Source: Bacteroides sp. SM23_62
Lineage (GTDB): Bacteria; Bacteroidota; Bacteroidia; Bacteroidales; SM23-62
Assembly: GCA_001303955.1 (NCBI GenBank)
Contig: LJUP01000007.1
Span: 1 to 46,111 of the forward strand
DNA: 46,111 nucleotides
Direction: 5' to 3'
Position numbers and translations under genes: made by a program. The notes under the pieces were generated by a model. It saw only the letters and a program-made list of their open reading frames with translations. It was not told where the DNA came from and searched no databases. Position 1 is the first letter of the stretch, and each line of letters begins with the position of its first letter. Of the stretch, positions 8,558 to 16,483 are shown one piece after another.

Positions 8558-9778
8558 TTATTCCGCCTGGTATACAACATCCCCGTTGAGAATCGTTTGC
8601 CTGATGTCCATTTCCTTATCCTGCATGGTAAACAGAATCAAATCGGCCCTTTTCCCTACCTGGATTTCCCCGACATGATCCAGGCCAATGAGCCGGGCAG
8701 GGTTGCGGCTTGCCATGTTGATGGCGCTTTCCAGGCTGCAGCCGGTAAATTGCATCATATTGCCAATACATTTGGATATGGGTGAGGCTGCCCCGGCCAG
8801 TACGTTTTCTGCCGGGAATTTCACTACATCCGGAGTTAATACCACGGTCCCCCCCCACCTGGTGTATTCCCCGGGAGGCAATCCTGCCAGGTCCACGGCA
8901 TCTGAGACAAGTATGGTTAACTCATCCCCCTTCACTTTATAAAAAGTCCGGACCTCCTCTCTGTTGAGATGGAACCCATCGGTGATTATGCTCGCCGAGA
9001 GCCGGTCCTCTGCAAGCTGCGGCCAGATAGGATTATTATGCCGGTGGATCATATTGGCGCATCCGTTACCCAGGTGCGTCGATAAAGAGGCACCTGCATC
9101 CACTGCTGCCGTGATCTGTTCAGCCGTGCCATTGTGATGACCCAGTGAAACAACTATATCATTATCAGCACAATAACGTATTAACGGGATGGCTCCCTCA
9201 AATTCCGGTGCTACCGTTATCAGCCTGATCATGTTATCTGCCGCCTCCTGGTATTGCTTGAATTCCTGGAGATCCGGCAGGCGGATATACTTTTCCGGAT
9301 GTGCTCCGCGGAACCCTTGTACTGGCGATATATAGGGACCTTCCAGGTGGAATCCCGGGACCGACATGCTGATCTTAGGATCAGCAAGGGCATTTGATAA
9401 TGCCTTAAATGAGCTCATTAAATGCTCATGATCGTTTGTGGTTACTGTGGCAAGAATGGTGGTTACTCCGACTTCCCATAGTCCCTTGACTATCTTTTCA
9501 AGATCCTCAGCGGTCAGGTCAGGATCAGAGAAATCAATCCCGTTGTAACCATTGATCTGAATGTCTATCAGTCCGGGTGCAATAATCAACTGCTGACCAA
9601 TACTGGATTTCTGCGTTTGTTTGATCCTTATGATTTTCCCGTCTGATATCTCGATTGATACCGGTTTTTTATTGGAATATAGGATACCTTCAACAATCAT
9701 CGAATCCTTATCTGAGCTGCAGGCAGTAAAAATAAGAAAGCTCAGAGCAATAATTGGGAACAATAAGTATTTCATCAT
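8558..9778 (-). CDS. NagA-like N-acetylglucosamine-6-phosphate deacetylase family lipoprotein
   Basis: A 406-residue amidohydrolase of the NagA type. Family landmarks are visible: QINGYNG after the first strand, HLEGP with the metal-ligand Glu146, GHH at 213-215, STHLGNG with His235, DGFH at 267-270, and VSDAV with the likely catalytic Asp293. NagA normally removes acetate from GlcNAc-6-phosphate in the cytoplasm. Here the N-terminus (MMKYLLFPIIALSFLIFTAC) is a lipoprotein signal with Cys20 as the lipidation site, so the protein should be in the envelope, where phosphorylated sugars are not expected. The true substrate may be an unphosphorylated N-acetylated sugar or another amide. It is convergent with the GH99-like gene and 14 bp downstream of the small gene at 9793-10104. 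Family assignment is sure; substrate is not. Confidence 0.85.
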   Translation of the reverse strand: MMKYLLFPIIALSFLIFTACSSDKDSMIVEGILYSNKKPVSIEISDGKIIRIKQTQKSSIGQQLIIAPGLIDIQINGYNGIDFSDPDLTAEDLEKIVKGLWEVGVTTILATVTTNDHEHLMSSFKALSNALADPKISMSVPGFHLEGPYISPVQGFRGAHPEKYIRLPDLQEFKQYQEAADNMIRLITVAPEFEGAIPLIRYCADNDIVVSLGHHNGTAEQITAAVDAGASLSTHLGNGCANMIHRHNNPIWPQLAEDRLSASIITDGFHLNREEVRTFYKVKGDELTILVSDAVDLAGLPPGEYTRWGGTVVLTPDVVKFPAENVLAGAASPISKCIGNMMQFTGCSLESAINMASRNPARLIGLDHVGEIQVGKRADLILFTMQDKEMDIRQTILNGDVVYQAE

Positions 9779-9792
9779 TGATATATTTAAAA

Positions 9793-10104
9793 TTAGTTTG
9801 ACATTCGCTGATCATCCTGTCTGGTATTATCAATTATCACTTTTCTTCTAATATCTCTCCATTCCTCTTCTGAAAAAGGTGGTGGGTCGAAGTCAGTTTT
9901 GGATTTTAATACGAGTGACAGAGCTTCTGTAGGGCATCCAGTGTCCTTTACAGACTGTAAGTCCGGATTTAAATTTAATGCCAGAGCTGCCTCTTCAGGT
10001 GTAAACAGCTTCGCCAGCAATCTAAGCTCAACCCCGCTCCCGGTTTTCGGAAATCCGTTTGGAATCTGATCCAGGCGTTTGGCAAGCTTTTGACAGGAAT
10101 CCAT
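9793..10104 (-). CDS. Small protein resembling the N-terminal winged-helix segment of 4Fe-4S proteins
   Basis: A 103-residue soluble protein. Residues ~6-45 (AKRLDQIPNGFPKTGSGVELRLLAKLFTPEEAALAL) resemble, from memory, the winged-helix leader found at the N-terminus of some ferredoxin-like 4Fe-4S proteins. The rest does not continue as a winged helix, and no CxxCxxC cluster motif follows. It may be a shortened derivative or a decayed gene that kept a frame. The start is an ATG at 10104. Its stop lies 14 bp before the NagA-like gene on the same strand, so the two could share a transcript. No function can be assigned. Confidence 0.5.
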   Translation of the reverse strand: MDSCQKLAKRLDQIPNGFPKTGSGVELRLLAKLFTPEEAALALNLNPDLQSVKDTGCPTEALSLVLKSKTDFDPPPFSEEEWRDIRRKVIIDNTRQDDQRMSN

Positions 10105-10306
10105 ATGGAGATTGGATTTAGGATTTGATCTGTAAAATTGCAGAAATAAATTTACACTTAAACTAAATCATTCAATAAATCCCGGAAAGCATATTTACGA
10201 ATTTGACATCCTGAAGATAATGACTTACATTTACATCTGACTTTGCGCAGTATATTAAATTCAAGAAAGTTCAGGAAATCTTCCGTCCCATTTTCTGATT
10301 ATATGC

Positions 10307-10322
10307 AACAATTTCGACCCGG
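10307..10322. repeat. Left arm of 16-bp inverted repeat around the 10347 gene
   Basis: AACAATTTCGACCCGG is the exact reverse complement of 10804-10819. The two arms enclose the membrane protein gene at 10347-10760 almost symmetrically. Confidence 0.6.
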
Positions 10323-10334
10323 CAAATATAATAT

Positions 10335-10339
10335 GGAGG
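10335..10339 (+). promoter_or_regulatory. Shine-Dalgarno-like GGAGG
   Basis: GGAGG lies 7 bases before the ATG at 10347, at classical spacing. Bacteroidota genes mostly lack such sites, and neighbouring genes here show none, so this one stands out and fixes the start. Confidence 0.5.
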
Positions 10340-10346
10340 ATTAATT

Positions 10347-10760
10347 ATGGCAGAAAAAAACAATACCGGACTTTTAAAGACTGTTCTTATAATCTATGCC
10401 ATTGTATGCCTTGTATATGGCCTGGGTTATTTGATCGTACCTGATTCCGTCGTAAAATTATCTGGCGGTGATCCAATTTTTCATGGATGGCTACGTTGGT
10501 CAGGAGGAATTCTTGTTGCGCTTGGTATTGGATCCATCCTTATATTTTCCAATCCCAAAGGACAGGGTATTTTTGTGACAACAATGGCTTTGGGATGTTT
10601 GTTGGCTGGAATTGGCCTTGTGATTGCCTGGATAACACTCCCAGAAGAATCTAGTGCATGGTTTACCATTTTGCCGACAATAGTGGTCCTGGCACTGGCA
10701 TGTCTTCTGTGGTGGAGCCGGCAGCAAGCAAAGGATGTTTTGTACCCTAAAACAGAATAG
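10347..10760 (+). CDS. Small four-helix integral membrane protein
   Basis: A 137-residue hydrophobic protein with about four membrane segments (roughly residues 8-28, 45-65, 72-94 and 102-122) and short charged ends. I do not recognise the family with certainty; the outline resembles small DUF-type inner-membrane proteins. Gly and Pro residues at helix ends (LGYLIVP, LLAGIGLVIAW) fit a compact bundle. The gene stands alone, is preceded by a clear ribosome binding site, and is enclosed by a 16-bp inverted repeat, so it may be a self-contained transcription unit or a small mobile cassette. Confidence 0.75.
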   Translation: MAEKNNTGLLKTVLIIYAIVCLVYGLGYLIVPDSVVKLSGGDPIFHGWLRWSGGILVALGIGSILIFSNPKGQGIFVTTMALGCLLAGIGLVIAWITLPEESSAWFTILPTIVVLALACLLWWSRQQAKDVLYPKTE

Positions 10761-10803
10761 TAATTTTTAATTCATTGCCGGTAAGGATAATCCACTGGCA
10801 AAA

Positions 10804-10819
10804 CCGGGTCGAAATTGTT
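10804..10819. repeat. Right arm of 16-bp inverted repeat around the 10347 gene
   Basis: CCGGGTCGAAATTGTT, an exact reverse complement of 10307-10322, begins 44 bp after the stop codon of the membrane protein gene. Confidence 0.6.
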
Positions 10820-10916
10820 TTTAATTCATAATTCCTACCGCTACAACCGGATAACTCACTCCCATGATTTAGCACGAACATCACTTGTCAGATGATTTTA
10901 GAAAAATTTCAATGCA

Positions 10917-12020
10917 ATGAATCAGCAGCATGCCACTGAGGCAATACCTTTTAAGGATATACTGGATAAATCATTGAGGATATTCTTTTCAGATGCCTTA
11001 CGCGTGACCCTGAGAAACCCTCTTCAGGCGATTTACTTTTTTAAAACAGTAAGATGGCAGCGGAATTCAGCCCGTTTACGATCAGATTTTGAAAAGCAGG
11101 GGATCAAAGTGCCACCCATCATGATCTTCAGTATCACCAATCGCTGTAACCTGCATTGCAAGGGGTGCTATCACCATGCGCTGCAGCGAACTGGTAAACG
11201 GGAGATGAATGCAGATAAACTGAGGAATATTTTTTCCGAAGCCGGTAGTTTGGGTATATCCTTCTGTGTGCTTGCAGGAGGCGAACCCCTGGTCCGGAAA
11301 GAAATCCTGGATATCACCCGGGAATATCCGAAGATCCTGTTCCTGGTTTTTACCAATGGCATTTTAATCAACGATGAAGTTATCCAGAAACTGAAAGGCC
11401 GGCAAAATTTTATCCCGGTCATCAGTATGGAAGGGTACGAAAATGGAACAGATGGCAGAAGGGGCAAAGGCATTTACCAGCGCCTGCAGCGTATCATTGA
11501 GGAGTTGGGTAATAAGCACATGTTCTGGAGTGTTTCCTTAACCGTTACACGGTCGAATTTTAACGAAGTCACGGATAGAGGATTCATCAGATCCCTCATA
11601 AAAATGGGCTGTAAGCTTTTCTTCTTCCTTGAATATACACCCATAAATGAAGAGACCGGGGACTGGGTACTGACAGATGAACAGAGAAATCAGCTGATGG
11701 TCATCAGAAATGCATTGCGTTCTGAGTTCAGGGCCCTGTTCATTACCGTACCCGGAGATGAAGAGGAGATAGGAGGTTGTCTTTCAGCAGGAAAAGGATT
11801 CATCCACATAAATGCCGAGGGAGACGTCGAACCCTGTCCCTTTGCTCCTTATTCGGATGCAAACTTAATGGAAACATCTTTGAAGGAAGCGCTTCAATCA
11901 GAGTTTTTAAGGATGATCCGGGAAAGTGATGAACACCTGAATGAAACCGATGGTGGTTGTGCCCTGTGGATAAAGCGAGAATGGCTCAGGTCATTACACA
12001 GTGCACATACCGTATATTAA
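10917..12020 (+). CDS. Radical SAM protein
   Basis: A 367-residue radical S-adenosylmethionine enzyme. The 4Fe-4S motif CNLHCKGC is at residues 77-84 (Cys77, Cys81, Cys84), followed by the GGEPL motif used for SAM binding. Near the C-terminus, Cys residues in GGCLSAG, EPCPF and GGCALW look like a reduced SPASM/twitch-type auxiliary cluster region, common in peptide- and protein-modifying members. The ~60 residues before the core form a basic, partly hydrophobic helical extension (FFSDALRVTLRNPLQAIYFFKTVRW) that may dock on a membrane or partner. No small precursor peptide is evident next to it, so the substrate is unknown. The ATG at 10917 is the only reasonable start. Confidence 0.88.
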   Translation: MNQQHATEAIPFKDILDKSLRIFFSDALRVTLRNPLQAIYFFKTVRWQRNSARLRSDFEKQGIKVPPIMIFSITNRCNLHCKGCYHHALQRTGKREMNADKLRNIFSEAGSLGISFCVLAGGEPLVRKEILDITREYPKILFLVFTNGILINDEVIQKLKGRQNFIPVISMEGYENGTDGRRGKGIYQRLQRIIEELGNKHMFWSVSLTVTRSNFNEVTDRGFIRSLIKMGCKLFFFLEYTPINEETGDWVLTDEQRNQLMVIRNALRSEFRALFITVPGDEEEIGGCLSAGKGFIHINAEGDVEPCPFAPYSDANLMETSLKEALQSEFLRMIRESDEHLNETDGGCALWIKREWLRSLHSAHTVY

Positions 12021-12047
12021 AAAATAGTACCCAGCCCGGAGGACGTG

Positions 12048-12671
12048 CTAATTGGCATCTACCAGGCTGCCCAGTCCGGTTACGGATTGCGTTATGCCCG
12101 GATGCCCTCTGTAATAAACACTTCCCACACCAGTAATGGTCACGACCAGGGTATTCTTCACATGCACCTCACAGTTACCTATACCAGTAGAGGTAATGGT
12201 GCAGGTACCGACCTCCAGATCAAAGGCCCTGACATTCCCGACCCCTGTCAGGATGATTGTCAGTTCCTCCTGGTAATCACCGGATAAGATATAGTCTCCC
12301 ACCCCGGTCAGGGTGACACTGCTGATTTCAGGGATGGTGATATCAAACCTGATTTCTTCAGCATTTTCGATGCTTACATTTTTCTCCACCCCTATTTGCA
12401 ATACATCATTTAGGACCCCAATCGTCATTACATCTATGATGTTTTGCTGGGCTTTCAATACCACCGATTGTGGATTTCCCAGCGTGACATATATATTGGC
12501 AACACCTGTATTCTCAATCTTGCTGAATTCATCCAGGGTCAGGGTTTTGGACACTATTGGTCCGGTACCAACCACTCTACGCTGGTTATTATCCAATGGA
12601 TCATTGTCCTCACAACCCGTATGAATCATGAATAAAAGGCCTGCTAATAAAGGTAAAATGATGTTTTTCAT
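12048..12671 (-). CDS. DUF2807 (head GIN domain) lipoprotein
   Basis: A 207-residue lipoprotein with lipidation at Cys20 (MIHTGC). The body matches the DUF2807 putative auto-transporter adhesin head (GIN) family: a short strand region with FSKIENTGVANIYVTLG, then a beta-helical ladder in which TGxG turns recur about every 20 residues (TGVGD, TGVGN, TGIGN, TGVGS, TGLGS). It is expected at the outer membrane or periplasmic face. It is the last of four co-oriented lipoprotein genes, 19 bp after the preceding one, and converges on the radical SAM gene with only 27 bp between them. Confidence 0.85.
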   Translation of the reverse strand: MKNIILPLLAGLLFMIHTGCEDNDPLDNNQRRVVGTGPIVSKTLTLDEFSKIENTGVANIYVTLGNPQSVVLKAQQNIIDVMTIGVLNDVLQIGVEKNVSIENAEEIRFDITIPEISSVTLTGVGDYILSGDYQEELTIILTGVGNVRAFDLEVGTCTITSTGIGNCEVHVKNTLVVTITGVGSVYYRGHPGITQSVTGLGSLVDAN

Positions 12672-12690
12672 CTGTTATATTATTTTATTA

Positions 12691-13155
12691 TTACTCGATT
12701 ACTATTGTGGAGCTTACAGTTGCCCTGCCATTTCCTACCTTGTCATAAATGGTAAGTTTGATCCTGTATTTGCCTGGTTCCAGGTCTTCGGTGGTCTCAA
12801 AGGTACCATAGGGGGTAGCAGCATAGCCACCTTCCAGCTTGATATGCCCGTTTTCCCCGAGCATTTCTTTGGCATCCAGGATAATGTTGTCATCCTGGTC
12901 AGTTACTTCGAGGTCCATCTCCAGCCAGTGTAATCCATCCTCACCTTCCTTGAATTTCCCAACATTGTACAATATGTAATGGACATCTTCTCCCCGCTTA
13001 AATGTTTTATCCTCCGCCGGGACGATCTGATTGTCCTCGTCAATCCTGGCCAGTTCGCTTTTCTCAATAGAAATACCCCTGGAAGTTGAAGTTTCAAATT
13101 GGCATCCTGTTAACAGTATCAATGCAGCAGCAGTGAGAAGGTATAATCTTTTCAT
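12691..13155 (-). CDS. Hypothetical lipoprotein with beta-sandwich-like body
   Basis: A 154-residue lipoprotein with a signal peptide ending LILLTGC and lipid anchor Cys18. The mature part is acidic and rich in predicted beta strands (DVHYILYNVGKF, LHWLEMDLEVTDQDDN, YRIKLTIYDKVGNGRATVSSTIVIE), like an immunoglobulin-type sandwich. The closing 'GKYRIKLTIYDK' pattern recurs in bacterial Ig-like domains. I do not recognise a named family. It sits 19 bp before the DUF2807 gene and 21 bp after the TPR gene on the same strand, so co-expression is likely. Confidence 0.75.
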   Translation of the reverse strand: MKRLYLLTAAALILLTGCQFETSTSRGISIEKSELARIDEDNQIVPAEDKTFKRGEDVHYILYNVGKFKEGEDGLHWLEMDLEVTDQDDNIILDAKEMLGENGHIKLEGGYAATPYGTFETTEDLEPGKYRIKLTIYDKVGNGRATVSSTIVIE

Positions 13156-13176
13156 AATGATTGTTTTATTGGGAAT

Positions 13177-13974
13177 TTATTCTTTGTTGTTTGTTTTGAT
13201 CATGGCCCTGGCCTTGTTTGCCTTCCGCAGAGATCCTGTCCATGTTGAGTCTATTTCAACTGCCTTCATGAACGATTCATAGGCTTTGCCGTATTCTTCA
13301 ATGGCCATGTAATAATCCCCCTTTGAGTCATATGGATTGGGTTCCTCCGGTTTTAAGGCACGGTATTTATCCAGGGCTTCTGCTGCATCATCAAATTGTC
13401 CCATAGCCATGTATGTATATCCGAGCATATTAAAGACATTTGCAGGGTCTTCTTTGATTTCTGCTGCCTTCCAAAGGGTTTCGGCCTGTCCCTGGTGGTC
13501 TCCAATTATTTGCTGAAAAAAGGAAAGGTGGAAATATGCCTCGGAATCATTGGGATATAACTTTACCAGTTCCCTCCCGGTTTCTGTGACATCTGCTTTT
13601 TGATCCTCCAGGAGTTTTTGCAAGGCCTCTTTCAGCAGGTCTTCACCCCTGCTCAATTTAATTTCTGATTGAACAGCCCGTTCTGCATACTTTTTAAAAG
13701 CCTTTTTATCCTCAAAATACATATGATGGGTAGCAAGATCATAGGCGGCCATGAAGAAGTTGGGATCTTCTGCCAGTGCTCCTTCAAGAAGATCCACCGC
13801 CTGAGGGATGTAGACCTTTTCAAATAATGCATCGGCTCTATCATATAACAACCTTGCGCTTTCAGATTCAGTTGTGACTGGTATCTTTTCGTCCTTAACC
13901 GAGGGATTACATGCTACTACCCATAAAGCCAGGACGGTAAAAATCAGCATTTTAACAATTCCCTGGTTCTTCAT
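13177..13974 (-). CDS. TPR-repeat lipoprotein
   Basis: A 265-residue lipoprotein with lipidation at Cys22 (LWVVAC). The mature part is made of tetratricopeptide-like helix pairs from ~residue 40 to the end, for example DPANVFNMLGYTYMAMGQFDDAAEALDKYRALKPEEPNPYDSKGDYYMAIEEYGKAYESFMKAVEIDS (~190-255), with the A, G, Y and P positions expected of TPRs. TPR lipoproteins act as protein-protein scaffolds in the envelope. An in-frame start nine codons upstream exists, but the ATG at 13974 puts the signal peptide at the N-terminus. It leads the tight three-gene group 13974 to 12048. Confidence 0.85.
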   Translation of the reverse strand: MKNQGIVKMLIFTVLALWVVACNPSVKDEKIPVTTESESARLLYDRADALFEKVYIPQAVDLLEGALAEDPNFFMAAYDLATHHMYFEDKKAFKKYAERAVQSEIKLSRGEDLLKEALQKLLEDQKADVTETGRELVKLYPNDSEAYFHLSFFQQIIGDHQGQAETLWKAAEIKEDPANVFNMLGYTYMAMGQFDDAAEALDKYRALKPEEPNPYDSKGDYYMAIEEYGKAYESFMKAVEIDSTWTGSLRKANKARAMIKTNNKE

Positions 13975-14108
13975 TTTGAGGGTTCTCAGAGTTAAAAACA
14001 AAATAAGTTACTTTAATTTTCCACTCAATTCAAGCGATCACGTACTTATTTGTATATAAATAATGTCCAGTCCAATTGATGAAAATGAAGCAGTAGTCCG
14101 GATAAAAC

Positions 14109-14879
14109 TCACTGAATTGGCCGGAGTTTCATTGTATCCAGCTGGGTTACCTGTCCCGCCATGACGGACACATCAGTAAGGGTAGTATCTCTGAATCCAA
14201 TGGAAGATTCGAAATCAACATCATAAATGCCTTCCGTTAGGCCTCTGACCATGAATTCACCGGTAACGGTATCTGCACTGGTCCCTGCCGTATCTTCGGC
14301 ACTGATCAAACTGATATCGGTCTTTGCTTCGGGAGGCCAGGAAACTCCTCTGAGTGTTCCCGTAACAGCCTTTGTAAATACCCGGATCACAGGCTTTAAC
14401 TGGTGCCTTCCATTACCGGTGCGTACAATAGATTTTTCAGCTTCGAAGTCCAGTACGTAAGCATAGGATATACCCGGATGTATGTCTTCATGAACATTGA
14501 GCTTCAATCCGGATTGCTGAGCGCTTGGGGTTTTCATGTTGAAGATCAGGCCATCCCTCATGACCGTGTTGTTCTCACCCAGGACCAGCCTTATCTGGCT
14601 CAGGTAACCAGCAGGGATTTCATCCTCCACCAGCAGTGTATCCTTGCCGTTTACAAAATCGAGAATGTTGTATATGCCTGCATTGGTCGGCAGCTTGATC
14701 AAGGAATCATTGATTATGACTCTGACAGAAACAACATCAATATTTACCTCCTGATAGTCTCCGGGAGCATCTGTGAGGTAGATTTGAATACGGGCATGGT
14801 CCTGATTGTCATCCTCCGATCCGGTACAGGCGGTAATCAAACATAATGTTATGACTATAAAAATAGTTAATGCCCTCAT
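14109..14879 (-). CDS. DUF4382 domain lipoprotein
   Basis: A 256-residue lipoprotein with a signal peptide ending LCLITAC (Cys18). Residues ~27-165 match DUF4382: it opens with IQIYLTDAPGDYQEVNIDVVSVRV, followed by an ILDFVNGKDTLL segment and an IRLVLGENN strand. The C-terminal ~90 residues form a carboxypeptidase-regulatory-like beta-sandwich (GTLRGVSWPPEAKTDISLIS ... GLTEGIYDVDFES). The role is unknown; such proteins are outer-membrane lipoproteins. The ATG at 14879 gives a standard signal peptide, so the start ten codons upstream is less likely. It lies 134 bp upstream of the TPR gene, with two operator-like dyads on its 5' side. Confidence 0.83.
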   Translation of the reverse strand: MRALTIFIVITLCLITACTGSEDDNQDHARIQIYLTDAPGDYQEVNIDVVSVRVIINDSLIKLPTNAGIYNILDFVNGKDTLLVEDEIPAGYLSQIRLVLGENNTVMRDGLIFNMKTPSAQQSGLKLNVHEDIHPGISYAYVLDFEAEKSIVRTGNGRHQLKPVIRVFTKAVTGTLRGVSWPPEAKTDISLISAEDTAGTSADTVTGEFMVRGLTEGIYDVDFESSIGFRDTTLTDVSVMAGQVTQLDTMKLRPIQ

Positions 14880-14961
14880 ATTCAAATGTTTTATTGATTT
14901 GTTGCCCAATATACGAAAATACTTTTAATCACTTAATCAATATTTCAGTTTTGACAGAAGC

Positions 14962-14995
14962 ATGTTACATATCTCTTATTATATGTGACATATCT
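14962..14995. promoter_or_regulatory. Paired ATGTnACAT dyads, 21 bp apart
   Basis: Two 13-bp direct repeats, ATGTTACATATCT (14962-14974) and ATGTGACATATCT (14983-14995), start 21 bp apart, or two helical turns. Each contains the perfect 9-bp dyad ATGTnACAT. They sit between the divergent DUF4382 gene and the short T9SS-domain frame, so they could bind a dimeric regulator on one face of the DNA. The regulator is unknown. Confidence 0.45.
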
Positions 14996-15057
14996 GTTAG
15001 ACCCGAACCTGTTCCCCTTTGTACTTTTACATTATCATATACCACAAAAACCCAACA

Positions 15058-15309
15058 ATGATAGTACAACCCAACCCTTCAGACGGAAATTTTAGTGTAA
15101 GCATTAAAAATCCGACATCAGGAAAGTTAAACCTGAGAGTATACAATTCATCCGGAATGCTGGTAAATTGTCGCTGTTGTTCCAACGGCTCCATTAACCA
15201 TGAAGTTCGCTCGGAGATAGATCTTTCGTCCCAACCTAACGGTTTCTATATCTTAAAGGTGGTTGGAGAGAATTTTCTGAAATATCAAAAACTGGTACTT
15301 TCCAGATAG
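15058..15309 (+). CDS. Stand-alone T9SS type A sorting domain (possible gene remnant)
   Basis: An 83-residue frame that is essentially one T9SS C-terminal sorting domain. It begins MIVQPNPSDGNFSVSI and ends with the expected GFYILKVVGENFLKYQKLVLSR. There is no signal peptide and no passenger domain, so on its own it cannot be exported by the Sec/T9SS route. The ATG at 15058 or an upstream TTG at 15019 could start it; an in-frame stop lies just before. An internal CRCC cluster is unusual for the fold. It is probably the 3' relic of a lost surface protein, unless it is made as a separate decoy domain. The beta-helix gene follows 15 bp later. Confidence 0.55.
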   Translation: MIVQPNPSDGNFSVSIKNPTSGKLNLRVYNSSGMLVNCRCCSNGSINHEVRSEIDLSSQPNGFYILKVVGENFLKYQKLVLSR

Positions 15310-15324
15310 CATTAAGCCTGAACC

Positions 15325-16329
15325 ATGAAAAAACTGGCTATCCCGGTCCTATTCCTGTTTTGTTTTTCATCATCGGTTTACACACTTGATGATGTTACAT
15401 ACCCCCGGAAACCGATATCAAAATCCGGATTTTTGAATTACCATGTTCCTTCAGAATACCCCACCATACAGTCTGCTGTGGATGCTGCATTTACCTCGGG
15501 CTTGAATAATATAACCATCATCGTTGAAGAGGGCGAATATCGTGAGACGGTCATTGCAACCGGACTCAAGAACCTGAAATTAATTGGCAGAAACGCAAGA
15601 ATACTGCCACCTTCGGATTATGAATTCATCGATCCGCCGGAGGGTGATAGCTTCCCGGCTTCTTCTTTCAAACTGATAAATTGTGAAAATTTCAGGGTGG
15701 AGGGCTTTACCTTCATTGGAGACAATTTCGCAGATATCACCAGGCAGAGTTATCCAATGGGCAATTCAATACATTCATACAATTCTTCGGGTACAATTTC
15801 CAACAATATAATATTCAACTACTTTGACGGGATATGCTTCCAGGTAGATAATCTAAGATGGATGAAAGGGGTAATATCTGATAATTATATCCATAACTGC
15901 ATTTGGAGCGGAATATTTGCCATCGGATCACACAACCTGCTAATTCAAAACAACAAGATTGCTTTCACCATCCCGAAAGTATTGAGTATTTCTGTAGGGA
16001 TATGGACAGATGGAGGAATAGGGCTCATATCAGAGAACCATATAATAAATTACTGGGCTGTTGATTATTATCCACAACAGAAAAAATTATCCTCATCAGA
16101 TCTCTGGCCAATAAACCACCAGTTTACCCCACGAGAGAATTATCAGGTAACAGGCAATACCTTTGAGCAATCCGCTGCCGTTACCCAAATCAGTAACCTG
16201 CAAATGGCAGCTGATAGACCATATAGATTTCTCCGGAAAACACACAAGGTGTATAATCATTTTATCAATGTAAGTCAAGGCAATAATAATAAGGACCAGC
16301 CAGATATTGTCATGCTGCGGCCCGAATAA
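15325..16329 (+). CDS. Secreted right-handed beta-helix protein (pectin-lyase fold)
   Basis: A 334-residue protein with a signal peptide at ~1-20 (MKKLAIPVLFLFCFSSSVYT). The segment YHVPSEYPTIQSAVDAAF is the classic opening of pectinesterase/beta-helix proteins, followed by NITIIVEEGEYRETVIATGLKNLKLIGR and successive N-rich coils (SGTISNNIIFNYFDGICF, MKGVISDNYIHNCIWSGIF, NLLIQNNKIAFT). No pectinesterase catalytic signature is apparent, so it may bind or cleave a glycan by another mechanism, or be structural. Its C-terminus has no T9SS domain, although a free one lies immediately upstream. A strong terminator follows at 16381. Confidence 0.8.
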   Translation: MKKLAIPVLFLFCFSSSVYTLDDVTYPRKPISKSGFLNYHVPSEYPTIQSAVDAAFTSGLNNITIIVEEGEYRETVIATGLKNLKLIGRNARILPPSDYEFIDPPEGDSFPASSFKLINCENFRVEGFTFIGDNFADITRQSYPMGNSIHSYNSSGTISNNIIFNYFDGICFQVDNLRWMKGVISDNYIHNCIWSGIFAIGSHNLLIQNNKIAFTIPKVLSISVGIWTDGGIGLISENHIINYWAVDYYPQQKKLSSSDLWPINHQFTPRENYQVTGNTFEQSAAVTQISNLQMAADRPYRFLRKTHKVYNHFINVSQGNNNKDQPDIVMLRPE

Positions 16330-16380
16330 CCGGAACTGCCAACTACTGCGGAGCAATCATCCATTTTATCACCATTTCAA

Positions 16381-16418
16381 AAGCCATCCAATCATGCTAG
16401 GATGGCTTATTGTTTTTT
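16381..16418 (+). terminator. Rho-independent terminator after the beta-helix gene
   Basis: A perfect 9-bp stem (AAGCCATCC / GGATGGCTT) with a 10-base loop is followed by ATTGTTTTTT. It lies 52 bp after the stop codon at 16329 and separates this gene from the sugar-binding lipoprotein gene. Confidence 0.8.
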
Positions 16419-16483
16419 ACAACATCTTGATTTAAACCCTATATATTTCATAACTTTATGGGACAACCATAAAAACCATCACC

